Below, in pieces: positions 27,832 through 36,255 of a stretch of DNA of 64,000 bases. The stretch is from NCBI GenBank assembly GCA_021732745.1, contig JAKFUK010000002.1, positions 124,001 to 188,000 on the forward strand. Direction: 5' to 3'. Source of the stretch: Nevskia sp. GTDB taxonomy: Bacteria > Pseudomonadota > Gammaproteobacteria > Nevskiales > Nevskiaceae. The notes beneath the pieces were generated by a model that saw only the letters and a program-made list of their open reading frames with translations, was not told the DNA's origin and made no database searches. A program made the position numbers and the translations under genes. Each line of letters begins with the position of its first letter. The first letter of the stretch is position 1.

Positions 27832-29154
27832 ATGCAAACCATCGACCTGCTGGTCTTCCCGAAGTGGCTGGTGCCGATCGAACCCGCTGGCGTCGCGCTT
27901 ACCGAGCATGCGATGGCGGTAGCCGACGGCCGGATCGTCGACATCCTGCCGGCTGATTTCGCGCGCCAGACCTACGCGCCGCGCGACACCCTGAACCTGC
28001 CCGACCACGCCGTGATGCCCGGCATGGTCAACGGCCACACTCATTCGGCGATGGCGCTGATGCGCGGCATCGCCGATGACCTGCCGCTGATGGACTGGCT
28101 GAACCATCACATCTGGCCGGCGGAAGGCGCGGTGGTGAGCCGCGCGTATTGCGTCGACGGCGTGCGCCTGGCCTGTGCGGAAATGATCCGCAGCGGCACC
28201 ACCTGCTTCAACGACATGTATTTCTTCCCCGATGCCACGGCGGAAGTCGCGGCCGCCACCGGCATGCGGGCGATGATCGGCCTGCTGCTGATCGACTTCC
28301 CGACCGCCTGGGCGAGCGATGCCGACGAGTACATCCGCAAGGGGCTCGATGTGTACGAGAACGACATCCGCCGCCAGCCGCTGCTGCGCGCCGCGTTCGC
28401 GCCGCATGCGCCGTACACGGTATCCGACGGCCCGCTGCTGAAAATCCGGGCGCTGGCCACCGAACTGGGCCTGCCGATCCACATGCATGTTCATGAAACC
28501 GCCGATGAAGTGGATCAGGCGGTTGCCAGCCCGGATGCCCGTCGCCCGCTGGCGCGCTTGAAAGCCCTCGATCTTCTCGGCCCGGACTTCATCGCGGTGC
28601 ACATGACCCAGCTCAGCGACGAGGAAATCGCCGACTGCGGCCGACTCGGCGTGAGCATCGCCCACTGCCCGGAATCGAATCTGAAACTGGCCAGCGGCAT
28701 CGCGCCGATCGCCAAACTCATCGCCGCCGGTGCCAATGTCATGGTCGGCACCGATGGCGCGGCCAGCAACAATGATCTGGACATGTTCGCCGAGCTGCGC
28801 ACCGCCGCCCTGCTCGCAAAGGGCTCGTCTGGCGATCCACGCGCGGTACCGGCGGCGGTCGCGCTGAAACTGGCGACGATCAACGGCGCGAAAGCGCTGG
28901 GGCTCGATGCCGAAATCGGCTCGCTGACCGTCGGCAAGTCGGCGGACTTCATCGCCATCGACTTGAATCACGCTTCGACGACACCGGTGTACGACGTGAT
29001 TTCGACGCTGGCCTACGCCGTAGGTCGCGATCAGGTGACCGATGTGTTTGTCGCCGGCCGGGCGCTGATGCGCGACCGCCGCCTGCTGACGCTGGACGAA
29101 CCGGCGGTGCTGGCCAAGGCTGCGGAATGGCGGGAAAAGATCGTCGGCCGCTGA
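27832..29154 (+). CDS. mtaD: 5-methylthioadenosine/S-adenosylhomocysteine deaminase (TRZ/ATZ family)
   Basis: Metal-dependent amidohydrolase, probably deaminating MTA to methylthioinosine and/or SAH to inosylhomocysteine. The 440-residue protein has metal motif NGHTHSAMALMRG, the family block MDWLNHHIWPAE, HVHET, a conserved HMTQ, SIAHCPESNLKLASG and the catalytic Asp in VGTDGAASNNDLDMF. Its divergence from mtnA supports a role in methylthio salvage: in Pseudomonas-type routes MTA is deaminated before phosphorolysis to the MtnA substrate. No phosphorylase gene is seen here. Other TRZ/ATZ substrates cannot be excluded. Confidence 0.9.
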   Translation: MQTIDLLVFPKWLVPIEPAGVALTEHAMAVADGRIVDILPADFARQTYAPRDTLNLPDHAVMPGMVNGHTHSAMALMRGIADDLPLMDWLNHHIWPAEGAVVSRAYCVDGVRLACAEMIRSGTTCFNDMYFFPDATAEVAAATGMRAMIGLLLIDFPTAWASDADEYIRKGLDVYENDIRRQPLLRAAFAPHAPYTVSDGPLLKIRALATELGLPIHMHVHETADEVDQAVASPDARRPLARLKALDLLGPDFIAVHMTQLSDEEIADCGRLGVSIAHCPESNLKLASGIAPIAKLIAAGANVMVGTDGAASNNDLDMFAELRTAALLAKGSSGDPRAVPAAVALKLATINGAKALGLDAEIGSLTVGKSADFIAIDLNHASTTPVYDVISTLAYAVGRDQVTDVFVAGRALMRDRRLLTLDEPAVLAKAAEWREKIVGR

Positions 29155-29182
29155 GTCCGCGCGGCCCGAACGACAGGCGGGG

Positions 29183-29605
29183 TCAGTCGAACGCCAGCAG
29201 ATTCTGGAACGGCTGCTGGTTCTTCCAGCGATAGACGCCGAAGTTCCGGGTGTCCGTCGACAGGATGCGGCCGTCGCCGAGTTGTTCGGCGGCGACCACC
29301 AGCGATGCATCGGCCAGATCCATCGGCAGGTCCCGGTATTGCGTCATCAGCGCGTGCATTCGCGGCAAGACTTGCGCGGGCAGCGGAAAAATTTCGCAGA
29401 TGCCATTTTCGAGATTGCTGGCAAAGCGCAGCAATGAATCGCTGCCGAGCCGGCTGTGGATCAGATGACTGGCTTCGGTCAGTACCGGCCAGGTGCTGAC
29501 GAAGCCTTGCGTCGCCCACTTTTGCGCGGCATTCACGGCGGCGCGGTGCGCCCGATCACGCGGATTGGCCAGCGCGATCCAGAAACCGGCGTCGGCAAGG
29601 ATCAT
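29183..29605 (-). CDS. PIN-domain ribonuclease, VapC-like toxin
   Basis: A 140-residue PIN domain with the expected acidic residues: D5 (MILADAGFWIAL), E44 (LTEASHLI), D96/D99 (PMDLADASLV) and D118 (ILSTDTRNF). Such VapC proteins cleave tRNA or rRNA when freed from their antitoxin. The start overlaps the upstream antitoxin gene by 4 bases. The RNA target cannot be predicted. Confidence 0.9.
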   Translation of the reverse strand: MILADAGFWIALANPRDRAHRAAVNAAQKWATQGFVSTWPVLTEASHLIHSRLGSDSLLRFASNLENGICEIFPLPAQVLPRMHALMTQYRDLPMDLADASLVVAAEQLGDGRILSTDTRNFGVYRWKNQQPFQNLLAFD

Positions 29606-29892
29606 TCAGCTTGATCGTCAAAATGCTGCGGGTACTTTTCCCGCAGCGCTTCGCTCAGATGGCGGTCCGTGTCGGTCGAAAGGTCAGCCGGACCCGCGCC
29701 GCAACCGATGAAGCCGCTCGCCGTCATGATCTCGAAGGCGTTGCGGCGCGGCTTGATGCGTTTGAGGTGGTACTCGCGAACCGCTTCGCGAATCACATTG
29801 GTCGCCGAGCCTTCCAGCGCCTGGAGGTCGGCAAAGCGGCGCGCGTCTTCACCGCTCAAGCGGGCGTTGATGCGTATCGAATCTTCGGACAT
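29602..29892 (-). CDS. Ribbon-helix-helix-type antitoxin of the PIN toxin
   Basis: A 96-residue protein beginning MSEDSIRINARLSGEDARRFADL, an RHH-like DNA-binding strand and helix pattern (SIRINARLS ... ATNVIREAVREYHLK, residues 5-45). The C-terminal part (from about 60) would wrap the toxin. The stop overlaps the vapC-like ATG. A perfect palindrome just upstream is a good candidate for its autoregulatory operator. The family call rests on pattern and on its partner. Confidence 0.8.
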   Translation of the reverse strand: MSEDSIRINARLSGEDARRFADLQALEGSATNVIREAVREYHLKRIKPRRNAFEIMTASGFIGCGAGPADLSTDTDRHLSEALREKYPQHFDDQAE

Positions 29893-29912
29893 AGCAAGCT
29901 CGGAGCGGCATT

Positions 29913-29932
29913 TGTCATACGACCGTATGACA
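29913..29932. promoter_or_regulatory. Palindromic operator candidate of the VapBC-like module
   Basis: TGTCATACG-AC-CGTATGACA is a perfect inverted repeat of two 9-nt arms. It lies 20 nt upstream of the antitoxin ATG, where RHH antitoxins usually bind to repress their operon. It is AT-richer than its surroundings and may overlap the -10 region. Confidence 0.75.
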
Positions 29933-29951
29933 CAGCGGCGCGAAAAGCAAA

Positions 29952-31892
29952 TCAGACCTCGGCCTTGTCGCCCTTCTCTTCGAGCCAGGCCTTGCGGTCA
30001 CCGGCGCGCTTCTTGGCCAGCATCATGTCCATGATCGCGTCGACGGTGATCGGCACGTCCGCACCTTCGGCATCCGGGATACCGGTGTCGAGCGTGCCAT
30101 CGAGCGTCAGCTGCACCAGGCGGCGGGTGTCGCGGCTCATCGTGGTTTCGCGCAGCTGCAAGGGATTCATCTCGCCCAGGCCCTTGAAGCGGGTGACATT
30201 GATCTTCGACTTGTTCCCTTCCGCCTGAAGCCGGTCGAGGATGCCCTGGCGTTCGGCGTCGTCGAGTGCGTAGAACACCTGCTTGCCGGCGTCGATGCGG
30301 AACAGCGGCGGCATCGCGATGTAGATGTGGCCGGCGGCGACCAGCGGGCGGTAGTGCTTGAGGAACAGCGCGCAGAGCAGGGTGGCGATGTGCAGGCCGT
30401 CGGAATCGGCATCGGCCAGCACGCAGACCTTGCCGTAGCGCAGGCCGGTCAAATCCTTGGAGCCCGGATCGACGCCGATCGCCACCGAAATATCGTGGAT
30501 TTCGTTCGAGGCCAGGGCTTCGTTGGCGTCGACTTCCCATGAATTCAGGATCTTGCCTCTGAGCGGCATGATCGCCTGGGTGTCGCGGTCGCGGGCCTGC
30601 TTGGCCGAGCCACCGGCGGAATCGCCTTCGACCAAGAACAGCTCGGTCTGCGCCAGATCGGTCAGCACGCAGTCGGCCAGCTTGCCCGGCAGTGCTGGGC
30701 CGCTGGTGATCTTCTTGCGCACCACCTGCTTGGCCAGCTTCATCCGCGCGTTGGCGTTAGCGATCACCAGTTGCGCCACCTGCTCGCCTTCCTGCGGATG
30801 CTGGTTCAGCCAGACGCTGAACGAGTCGTGGACCACGCCCTGCACGAAGGCGGCGGTTTCGCGCGACGACAGCCGTTCCTTGGTCTGACCAGCGAACTGC
30901 GGGTCGAGCATCTTGATGCTGAGCACGAAGCTGCAACCCTGCCAGACGTCTTCCGGCGACAGCTTCATGCCGCGCGGCAACAGATTGCGGAACTCGCAGA
31001 ACTCGCGGATCGCTTCGGTCAGGCCGGTGCGCAGGCCGTTGACGTGAGTGCCGCCCTGCGCGGTCGGAATCAGGTTCACGTACGACTCGGCGACCGCTTC
31101 CGGGCCGCTGGCGACCCAGCACAGCGCCCATTCGGCTTCCTCGCGCTTGGCGGTGAACTTGCCGATGAAGGGATTGGCCGGCAGCACTTCCGCGCCGTTG
31201 AGCGCGTCCTTCAGGTAATCGAGCAGGCCGTTCTCGTACTGCCAGACGGTCTGCTCGCCGTTGATCTGATCATCCAGCGTGACCTTCAGGTTCGGGCACA
31301 GCACGGCCTTGGCGCGCAGCACCTGCTTCAGGCGCGGGACGGAGAACTTCGGCGAGTCGAAGTATTTCTCGTCCGGCCAGAAATGCACGGTGGTGCCGGA
31401 CTTGCGCGGCGGCGCATCGCCGACCCGGGTCAGCTCGGCCGCCTTGTGACCGTCGGCGAAGCCGATCAGGTACTCGCCACCGCCCCGGACCACACGCACT
31501 TCCAGCACCTTCGACAGCGCATTGACCACCGACACGCCGACGCCATGCAGGCCGCCCGAAAAGCCGTAGGCCTTGTTCGAGAACTTGGCACCGGAGTGCA
31601 GCTTGGTCAGGATCAGTTCCACACCCGACACGCCGTGCTCGGGGTGAATGTCGACCGGCATGCCGCGGCCGTCGTCGCTGACTTTCAGCGAGCCATCGGC
31701 GAGCAGCACGACATCGATGCGCTTGGCATGGCCGGCCAACGCTTCGTCGACCGAGTTGTCGATGACTTCCTGCGCCAGATGGTTCGGGCGCGAGGTGTCG
31801 GTGTACATGCCGGGGCGCTTGCGCACCGGGTCGAGGCCGGAAAGGACTTCGATCTGCTCCGCGCCATAGGCGGACGAATTCGGGATGGCCAT
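29952..31892 (-). CDS. parE: DNA topoisomerase IV subunit B
   Basis: ATPase subunit of topoisomerase IV, needed for chromosome decatenation with ParC. The 646-residue protein has the GHKL ATP site (EVIDNSVDEALAGHA, DDGRGMPVDIHPE, GLHGVGVSVVNALS), the transducer K-loop QGGTHVNGLRTGL, and the TOPRIM motifs LVEGDSAGGSAKQARDR, PLRGKILN and ADADSDGLHIATLL. DSDG-LHI in the last motif is the ParE form, not GyrB. Length is typical (about 630). parC is not in the window. Confidence 0.96.
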   Translation of the reverse strand: MAIPNSSAYGAEQIEVLSGLDPVRKRPGMYTDTSRPNHLAQEVIDNSVDEALAGHAKRIDVVLLADGSLKVSDDGRGMPVDIHPEHGVSGVELILTKLHSGAKFSNKAYGFSGGLHGVGVSVVNALSKVLEVRVVRGGGEYLIGFADGHKAAELTRVGDAPPRKSGTTVHFWPDEKYFDSPKFSVPRLKQVLRAKAVLCPNLKVTLDDQINGEQTVWQYENGLLDYLKDALNGAEVLPANPFIGKFTAKREEAEWALCWVASGPEAVAESYVNLIPTAQGGTHVNGLRTGLTEAIREFCEFRNLLPRGMKLSPEDVWQGCSFVLSIKMLDPQFAGQTKERLSSRETAAFVQGVVHDSFSVWLNQHPQEGEQVAQLVIANANARMKLAKQVVRKKITSGPALPGKLADCVLTDLAQTELFLVEGDSAGGSAKQARDRDTQAIMPLRGKILNSWEVDANEALASNEIHDISVAIGVDPGSKDLTGLRYGKVCVLADADSDGLHIATLLCALFLKHYRPLVAAGHIYIAMPPLFRIDAGKQVFYALDDAERQGILDRLQAEGNKSKINVTRFKGLGEMNPLQLRETTMSRDTRRLVQLTLDGTLDTGIPDAEGADVPITVDAIMDMMLAKKRAGDRKAWLEEKGDKAEV

Positions 31893-31968
31893 CGGGTTTG
31901 CGTCAGGGGAGATGCGAAAGACGCGGGACGGTACTCAATGACCCGCCCTGCCGCAAGCCACAAACACC

Positions 31969-32042
31969 CGTAGGTCCGGATTCATCCGGACTGCGCCGTC
32001 GCCGGGTGTGGAGAAAATCGTCCGGATGAATCCGGACCTACG
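31969..32042. repeat. Perfect 23-bp inverted repeat (extragenic hairpin)
   Basis: CGTAGGTCCGGATTCATCC... (31969-31991) is exactly complementary to 32020-32042, with a 28-nt loop. Each arm also contains the palindrome TCCGGATTCATCCGGA-type stem. It lies upstream of parE and downstream of the anti-sigma-like gene, both on the minus strand. Confidence 0.85.
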
Positions 32043-32056
32043 GGATGTTGATGGAT

Positions 32057-32124
32057 GTAGGGCGGCCCGCGGCCGCCGATCCCCTGGAAAACGAGAGGCG
32101 CACGGCGGGCGTGGCCCGCCCTAC
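32057..32124. repeat. Second extragenic hairpin, GTAGGGCGG arms
   Basis: GTAGGGCGGCCCGCGG at 32057 faces GTGGCCCGCCCTAC ending at 32124. The arms are imperfect inside but agree at the outer 9 bases. It ends 3 nt before the stop codon of the anti-sigma-like gene and could serve as its terminator. Confidence 0.6.
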
Positions 32125-32126
32125 GA

Positions 32127-32543
32127 TCAACGCTCGCGCAGCGCCGAGAACGAGCAGGCGTAGAACACCGCCACCGGCACCAGCACGCTCAGGTGAGCGG
32201 CGGAGAAATTCCGCACATCGAGCAACTGCACCAGCGTGGTGGCGAACCAGGCACCGGCCGGCGTGAACAGCGCAGCGATCGCGCAGCCGGTGGCAGTGGC
32301 CGCCGGCACAATCCAGCGTGGGGCCGGCTTGCGCGGGGCCGGCATGTTCATCAGCACGCGGACCACGAAGCCATCGTCGGCGATATGCGGCTGGCGAGCG
32401 GCGTCTTCGCGCAGCAGGGATTCGATCCAGGCGTCGTCGCCGGGGGACATCGGGCCAGACATGCCGGCAGGGAACATTGATCCGTCCATCGTGTCGTCCT
32501 CGGGCTGGCCTTGGCCTTCCGGCTGCTTGCGCTCGTGGTTCAT
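32127..32543 (-). CDS. Small membrane protein following the ECF sigma gene, putative anti-sigma factor
   Basis: A 138-residue protein starting MNHERKQPEGQGQ. The N-terminal 60 residues are acidic and soluble, with DDAWIESLLREDAARQP, a short helix resembling those that hold ECF sigma factors. Two hydrophobic segments follow (about 91-113, 120-133). The ATG overlaps the sigma gene stop (ATGA), a usual sign of sigma/anti-sigma pairing. There is no zinc-binding HxxxCxxC motif, so the anti-sigma role is inferred from position only. Confidence 0.65.
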   Translation of the reverse strand: MNHERKQPEGQGQPEDDTMDGSMFPAGMSGPMSPGDDAWIESLLREDAARQPHIADDGFVVRVLMNMPAPRKPAPRWIVPAATATGCAIAALFTPAGAWFATTLVQLLDVRNFSAAHLSVLVPVAVFYACSFSALRER

Positions 32544-33157
32544 GAGGTTTTCGGCTCCCAGACCTGCAAATGCACTTTCAGCTTCTGTTTGGCGCGGGAA
32601 ATATGCGATTTCACCGTGCCAAGCGGGCAGTCGAGGGCATAAGCCGCTTCCTCGTGACTGCGGTCCAGATAGTAGCACTGGGCAATCACGGCTCTTTCGG
32701 CTGGCGACAGGATCGCCATCGCCCTTTGCAGGTCCATCTGCAGGTCGGCGACGGTCTCTTCTGGATGCAGGTCTTGCGGGCCGTCGTGGTCTGCGGATTC
32801 GCCGTCGACGGTGTTCTCGTCGAGCGATTCCTCCTCGTGGCGCGAGCGGATCGCCATGAGAAAACTGTTGTAGGCGATGCGGTAGATCCAGGTGCTGAAC
32901 TTGGCATCGCCGCGAAACTGGTCGAGCTTGCGATGCGCCAGCAGGAAGGTTTCCTGCGCCAGATCATCGGCAAACGCGTCATCGCCCTTGCACAGCCGGC
33001 GCAAGAGCGCACGCACCGAACCCTGATGGCGGCGCACCAGGGCTGCAAAGGCATGGCGATCGTCGCCGGCCAGCACCCGGGCGACGAGTGCCGTATCCGG
33101 CGGACCATCCGTCGGCATCGGCTCAACCGCCTGCACCCTGACCGCTTCGCTGGCCAC
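32540..33157 (-). CDS. ECF-type RNA polymerase sigma factor
   Basis: RpoE-like sigma factor, 205 aa. Region 2 is LVRRHQGSVRALLRRL...FADDLAQETFLLAHRKLDQF and KFSTWIYRIAYNSFLMAIR; region 4 is LSPAERAVIAQCYYLDRSHEEAAYALDCPLGTVKSHISRAKQKL. An acidic linker (ENTVDGESADHDGPQD) separates them. The GTG at 33157 is the longest start, without a clear Shine-Dalgarno; ATG at 33118 (MPTDGPPDT) is an alternative. It is followed by the overlapping putative anti-sigma gene and preceded by a DUF6249-like membrane protein 18 nt upstream. Confidence 0.9.
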   Translation of the reverse strand: MASEAVRVQAVEPMPTDGPPDTALVARVLAGDDRHAFAALVRRHQGSVRALLRRLCKGDDAFADDLAQETFLLAHRKLDQFRGDAKFSTWIYRIAYNSFLMAIRSRHEEESLDENTVDGESADHDGPQDLHPEETVADLQMDLQRAMAILSPAERAVIAQCYYLDRSHEEAAYALDCPLGTVKSHISRAKQKLKVHLQVWEPKTS

Positions 33158-33175
33158 GTCGTCGTTCGGTCCGGC

Positions 33176-33607
33176 TCAGGCGTCTTTCTTGTTCTGCTCG
33201 ATCTTCCACGCAATCAGCTGGCCAAGGCCGATCATCAAGGGAATGAAGCCGATGCCGACCGCTTCGTCAGCGTCGGCGAACCAGAAGAAGCCCATCAGGC
33301 CGATGCCCGCGCCGATCAGGCTCAGGCCGGAGCTGACATCGGACTTGCGCTTCTTGCCCGGCTCAAGGAACAGCTCGGGCGGAATCGGCTGGCCCTGGTC
33401 GGCCAGTTTCATGACCATTTCGTTGATCGACTTCTGACGGTTGCTGCGGTAGCGCAACACCGCCAGCACGATGATCACCGGCACGCTGAACACCATGATC
33501 ACGGCCGTCAGCGGCACCAACGCTTCGACGAGGCTGAAGCTGGAGCCGCCGTTGCCGGCATGCTTGCCGATGTCGATGCCGAACTCGGCGGCGGAAATGA
33601 GGAACAT
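33176..33607 (-). CDS. DUF6249-like small membrane protein
   Basis: A 143-residue protein with three likely membrane helices: LVPLTAVIMVFSVPVIIVLAVL (about 29-50), GLSLIGAGIGLMGFFWF (93-109) and AVGIGFIPLMIGLGQLIAW (116-134). Between the first two is a conserved soluble block, RYRSNRQKSINEMVMKLADQGQPIPPELF, which marks the DUF6249 group. It sits just upstream of the sigma factor gene and probably heads the cassette. Function unknown; a role in sensing or in the sigma regulon is conjecture. Confidence 0.75.
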   Translation of the reverse strand: MFLISAAEFGIDIGKHAGNGGSSFSLVEALVPLTAVIMVFSVPVIIVLAVLRYRSNRQKSINEMVMKLADQGQPIPPELFLEPGKKRKSDVSSGLSLIGAGIGLMGFFWFADADEAVGIGFIPLMIGLGQLIAWKIEQNKKDA

Positions 33608-33685
33608 GGAGAACTCCTGGGTTGTTGTTGTGTTGTCGGGGGTTCAGATGCGGCGGCTGCCGGGTTCGGATGCAGCGGCTTTTAT

Positions 33686-33935
33686 CGCACGCGGAGATCG
33701 CGGAGATCGCAGAGAAAAGCCAACGGCGATCTCACGCAGAGAACGCAAAGACGCAGAGAAAAGCAGTACAGCTTTTTGATGGGTTCTCCTTTTCTCGATT
33801 TGGCTTTTATCTTTCTCCGCGTCCTCTGCGTTCGCCGCGTGAGATTCGCTTTTCGGTTCGGCAGGCCTCGATGGCTTTTCGCTGTCCTAGCTTGGGCTTT
33901 GTCTTTCTCTGCGTCTCTGCGTTCTCCGCGTGAGG
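33686..33935. repeat. Dispersed repeat region upstream of xseB
   Basis: CACGCGGAGATCGCGGAGATCGCAGAGAAAAG and CTCACGCAGAGAACGCAAAGACGCAGAGAAAAG (33686-33763) face two copies of CTTT..TCTCTGCG...CGTGAG (33810-33935). Almost the whole 389-nt gap between the divergent DUF6249-like and xseB genes is made of this repeat. Confidence 0.75.
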
Positions 33936-33996
33936 CACGCTTCCCGGCTGACCCGCCCGCAGCGCCTACAATGACGGCCTCTCACGGACCCACCCG

Positions 33997-34245
33997 ATGA
34001 CCCGGAAAACTGCCTCCGCCAACGACACCGCCGCCGATGACCCGGTGGCCCGCTTCGAAGGCTCGCTGTCGGAACTCGAAGCCATCGTCGCCAAGATGGA
34101 ACGCGGCGACCTGCCGCTGGAAGAAAGCCTGCAATTGTTCGAGCGCGGCATGGGCCTGACCAAGGTCTGTCGGACCTCGCTGGAAACCGCCGAGCTGCGG
34201 GTGAAGAACCTGCTTGATGCCGGCGACGCCCCCACCGATCGCTGA
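33997..34245 (+). CDS. xseB: Exodeoxyribonuclease VII small subunit
   Basis: Small subunit of exonuclease VII, 82 aa. The conserved coiled-coil is clear: FEGSLSELEAIVAKMERGDLPLEESLQLFERGM, then AELRVKNLL. Length is the family norm. It lies 13 nt before dxs. The usual middle gene ispA (farnesyl diphosphate synthase) is absent between them. Confidence 0.95.
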   Translation: MTRKTASANDTAADDPVARFEGSLSELEAIVAKMERGDLPLEESLQLFERGMGLTKVCRTSLETAELRVKNLLDAGDAPTDR

Positions 34246-34258
34246 TTCCCGCATCGCG

Positions 34259-36112
34259 ATGAACGAGACTCCGGGCTACGCGCTGCTCGGCAGCATCGAC
34301 GATCCGGCCGCGATCCGCGCCCTGCCCGCCGATCAGCTGCCGCAGCTCGCCCATGAAATCCGCCGCTGCCTGATCGAGACGCTCGCGCGCGTCGGCGGCC
34401 ATTTCGCGGCCAGTCTCGGCGTGGTCGAACTGACCCTGGCCCTGCACCGGGTGTTCGACACGCCGCGCGACGCGCTGGTCTGGGACATCGGCCATCAGGC
34501 CTACGCCCACAAGATCGTCACCGGCCGTCGTGCACGGCTGGAAACCATCCGCAAGCACGGCGGGCTGGCGCCGTTCCTCGATCGCGGCGAAAGCGCATAC
34601 GACGCCTTCGGCGGCGGTCACGCCGGCACCGCGATTTCGGCTGCGGCGGGTTTCGCAGCGGCTGAAAAGCTGCGCGCGCAAGGCCGGCGCAGCATCGCGG
34701 TGATCGGCGATGGCGGCTTCACCGCTGGCATGGCGTTCGAGGCGATGAACCATGCCGGTCACCTCGGGCTCGACCTGCTGGTGGTGTTCAACGACAACGA
34801 CCTGTCGATCTCGGAGAACGTCGGCGCGCTGCGCGACACCGTGGCGCGGCAGCTCGGTCGCGCCTTGCCATCGACCGGCGATGGCTCGCTGGCGGCACTG
34901 GTCGCCGCACTCGGCTTTTCGTACAGCGGACCAGTCGATGGTCATGATCTGGACGTCCTGCTGCCCGCGCTGGAACGCCTGAAAGCCGTGCGCGGTCCGC
35001 AGTTCCTGCATGTGGTGACGATCAAGGGCCGGGGCTACGCGCCCGCCGAGGCCGATCCGATCGCTTTCCACGGCGTCACCCGCTTCGATCCGGTGACCGG
35101 AGCCCTGCCCGCCCCGGCTGCGAAATCGACTTATTCCGATGTCTTCGGCGACTGGCTGATCGAAGCCGCGAGCGCCGATCCGGCCGTCGTCGCGATCACG
35201 CCGGCGATGCGCGAAGGCTCCGGTCTGGTGAAGTTCGCGCAGGCCTTCCCGGATCGCTATTTCGACGCCGGCATCGCCGAACAGCACGCCGTGACCCTGG
35301 CCGCCGGCATGGCCTGCGCAGGTTTGAAGCCGGTGGTCGCGATCTATTCGACCTTCCTGCAACGCGCACTGGATCAGCTGATCCATGACGTGGCGACTCA
35401 GCGCCTGCCGGTGCTGTTCGCGATCGACCGAGGCGGGCTGGTCGGGGCCGATGGCGCGACCCATCACGGTGCTTTCGACCTGAGCCTGCTGCGGGCGATC
35501 CCGAATCTGCTGCTGATGGCCCCGAGCGACGAGCAGGAATGCCGCCAGATGCTGGCGACCGGCCTTGCGCATGACGGTCCGAGCGCGGTGCGCTACCCGC
35601 GCGGCCACGGCCCGGGTGCGGCCATCGAACCCGCAGAACCCTTGCCGATCGGCCGTGGTCGGGTCTTGCGGCGCAGCGCCAACCGGCGGCCGGTAAGTGT
35701 TGCCCTGATCGGCGTCGGCAGCCTGGTCGCCACCGCGATGGAAGCGGCGGCGCTGCTCGATGCCACGGTCGCCGACCTGCGCTTCGTCAAGCCGCTCGAT
35801 GAAGCTCTGCTCGCCGAACTGGCGCGCGATCACGCCTTGCTGGTGACGCTCGAAGACAACGTGGTGGCCGGCGGTGTCGGCAGTGCCGTCAACGAATGGC
35901 TGGCGGCGAATCGCGCGACGTGTGCCGTGCTGAATCTGGGCCTGCCCGACCGCTTCGTCGGCCACGGCAGCCGCGAACAGTTGCTGGCCGATTGCGGGCT
36001 CGATGCGGCGGGGGTGCTGCGGGCGATCCAGAATCGTTTGCGCAGCCTGTCGAGCAGCCCGGCAAACGCCGGCTTCGTCGCGCTGATGCCACCCACGGTC
36101 GGACGCGATTGA
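34259..36112 (+). CDS. dxs: 1-deoxy-D-xylulose-5-phosphate synthase
   Basis: Thiamine-diphosphate enzyme making DXP from pyruvate and glyceraldehyde-3-phosphate, the first step of the MEP isoprenoid pathway. The 617-residue protein has VWDIGHQAYAHKI, the ThDP motif GDGGFTAGMAFEAMNHAG...DND, the DXS block FDAGIAEQHAVTLAAG, and VLFAIDRGGLVGADG. The ATG at 34259 (MNETPGYALL) is preferred since family homology begins there; an ATG at 34214 overlaps xseB. Its isoprenoid output would also feed the polyprenyl-phosphate sugar pathway encoded just downstream. Confidence 0.95.
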   Translation: MNETPGYALLGSIDDPAAIRALPADQLPQLAHEIRRCLIETLARVGGHFAASLGVVELTLALHRVFDTPRDALVWDIGHQAYAHKIVTGRRARLETIRKHGGLAPFLDRGESAYDAFGGGHAGTAISAAAGFAAAEKLRAQGRRSIAVIGDGGFTAGMAFEAMNHAGHLGLDLLVVFNDNDLSISENVGALRDTVARQLGRALPSTGDGSLAALVAALGFSYSGPVDGHDLDVLLPALERLKAVRGPQFLHVVTIKGRGYAPAEADPIAFHGVTRFDPVTGALPAPAAKSTYSDVFGDWLIEAASADPAVVAITPAMREGSGLVKFAQAFPDRYFDAGIAEQHAVTLAAGMACAGLKPVVAIYSTFLQRALDQLIHDVATQRLPVLFAIDRGGLVGADGATHHGAFDLSLLRAIPNLLLMAPSDEQECRQMLATGLAHDGPSAVRYPRGHGPGAAIEPAEPLPIGRGRVLRRSANRRPVSVALIGVGSLVATAMEAAALLDATVADLRFVKPLDEALLAELARDHALLVTLEDNVVAGGVGSAVNEWLAANRATCAVLNLGLPDRFVGHGSREQLLADCGLDAAGVLRAIQNRLRSLSSSPANAGFVALMPPTVGRD

Positions 36113-36189
36113 TCTTGCCACTGGCGTCAGCCCCGACCGGCCCCGTACGATGCTGCAATGCAGTAATCATCCGACCGCCGCGCCTCGAC

Positions 36190-36255
36190 ATGAGCGTGCC
36201 GCATCATCCATCTGAACTGACGGCTCACGAGCCGGCGATCGAGGCTCAGGCGTGA
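36190..36255 (+). other. Possible 21-codon upstream ORF overlapping the next start
   Basis: ATG at 36190 opens MSVPHHPSELTAHEPAIEAQA and stops at 36253-36255, overlapping the GTG start of the next gene (GTGA). A coupled leader peptide is possible, but an ORF this short can arise by chance in GC-rich DNA. Confidence 0.25.
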
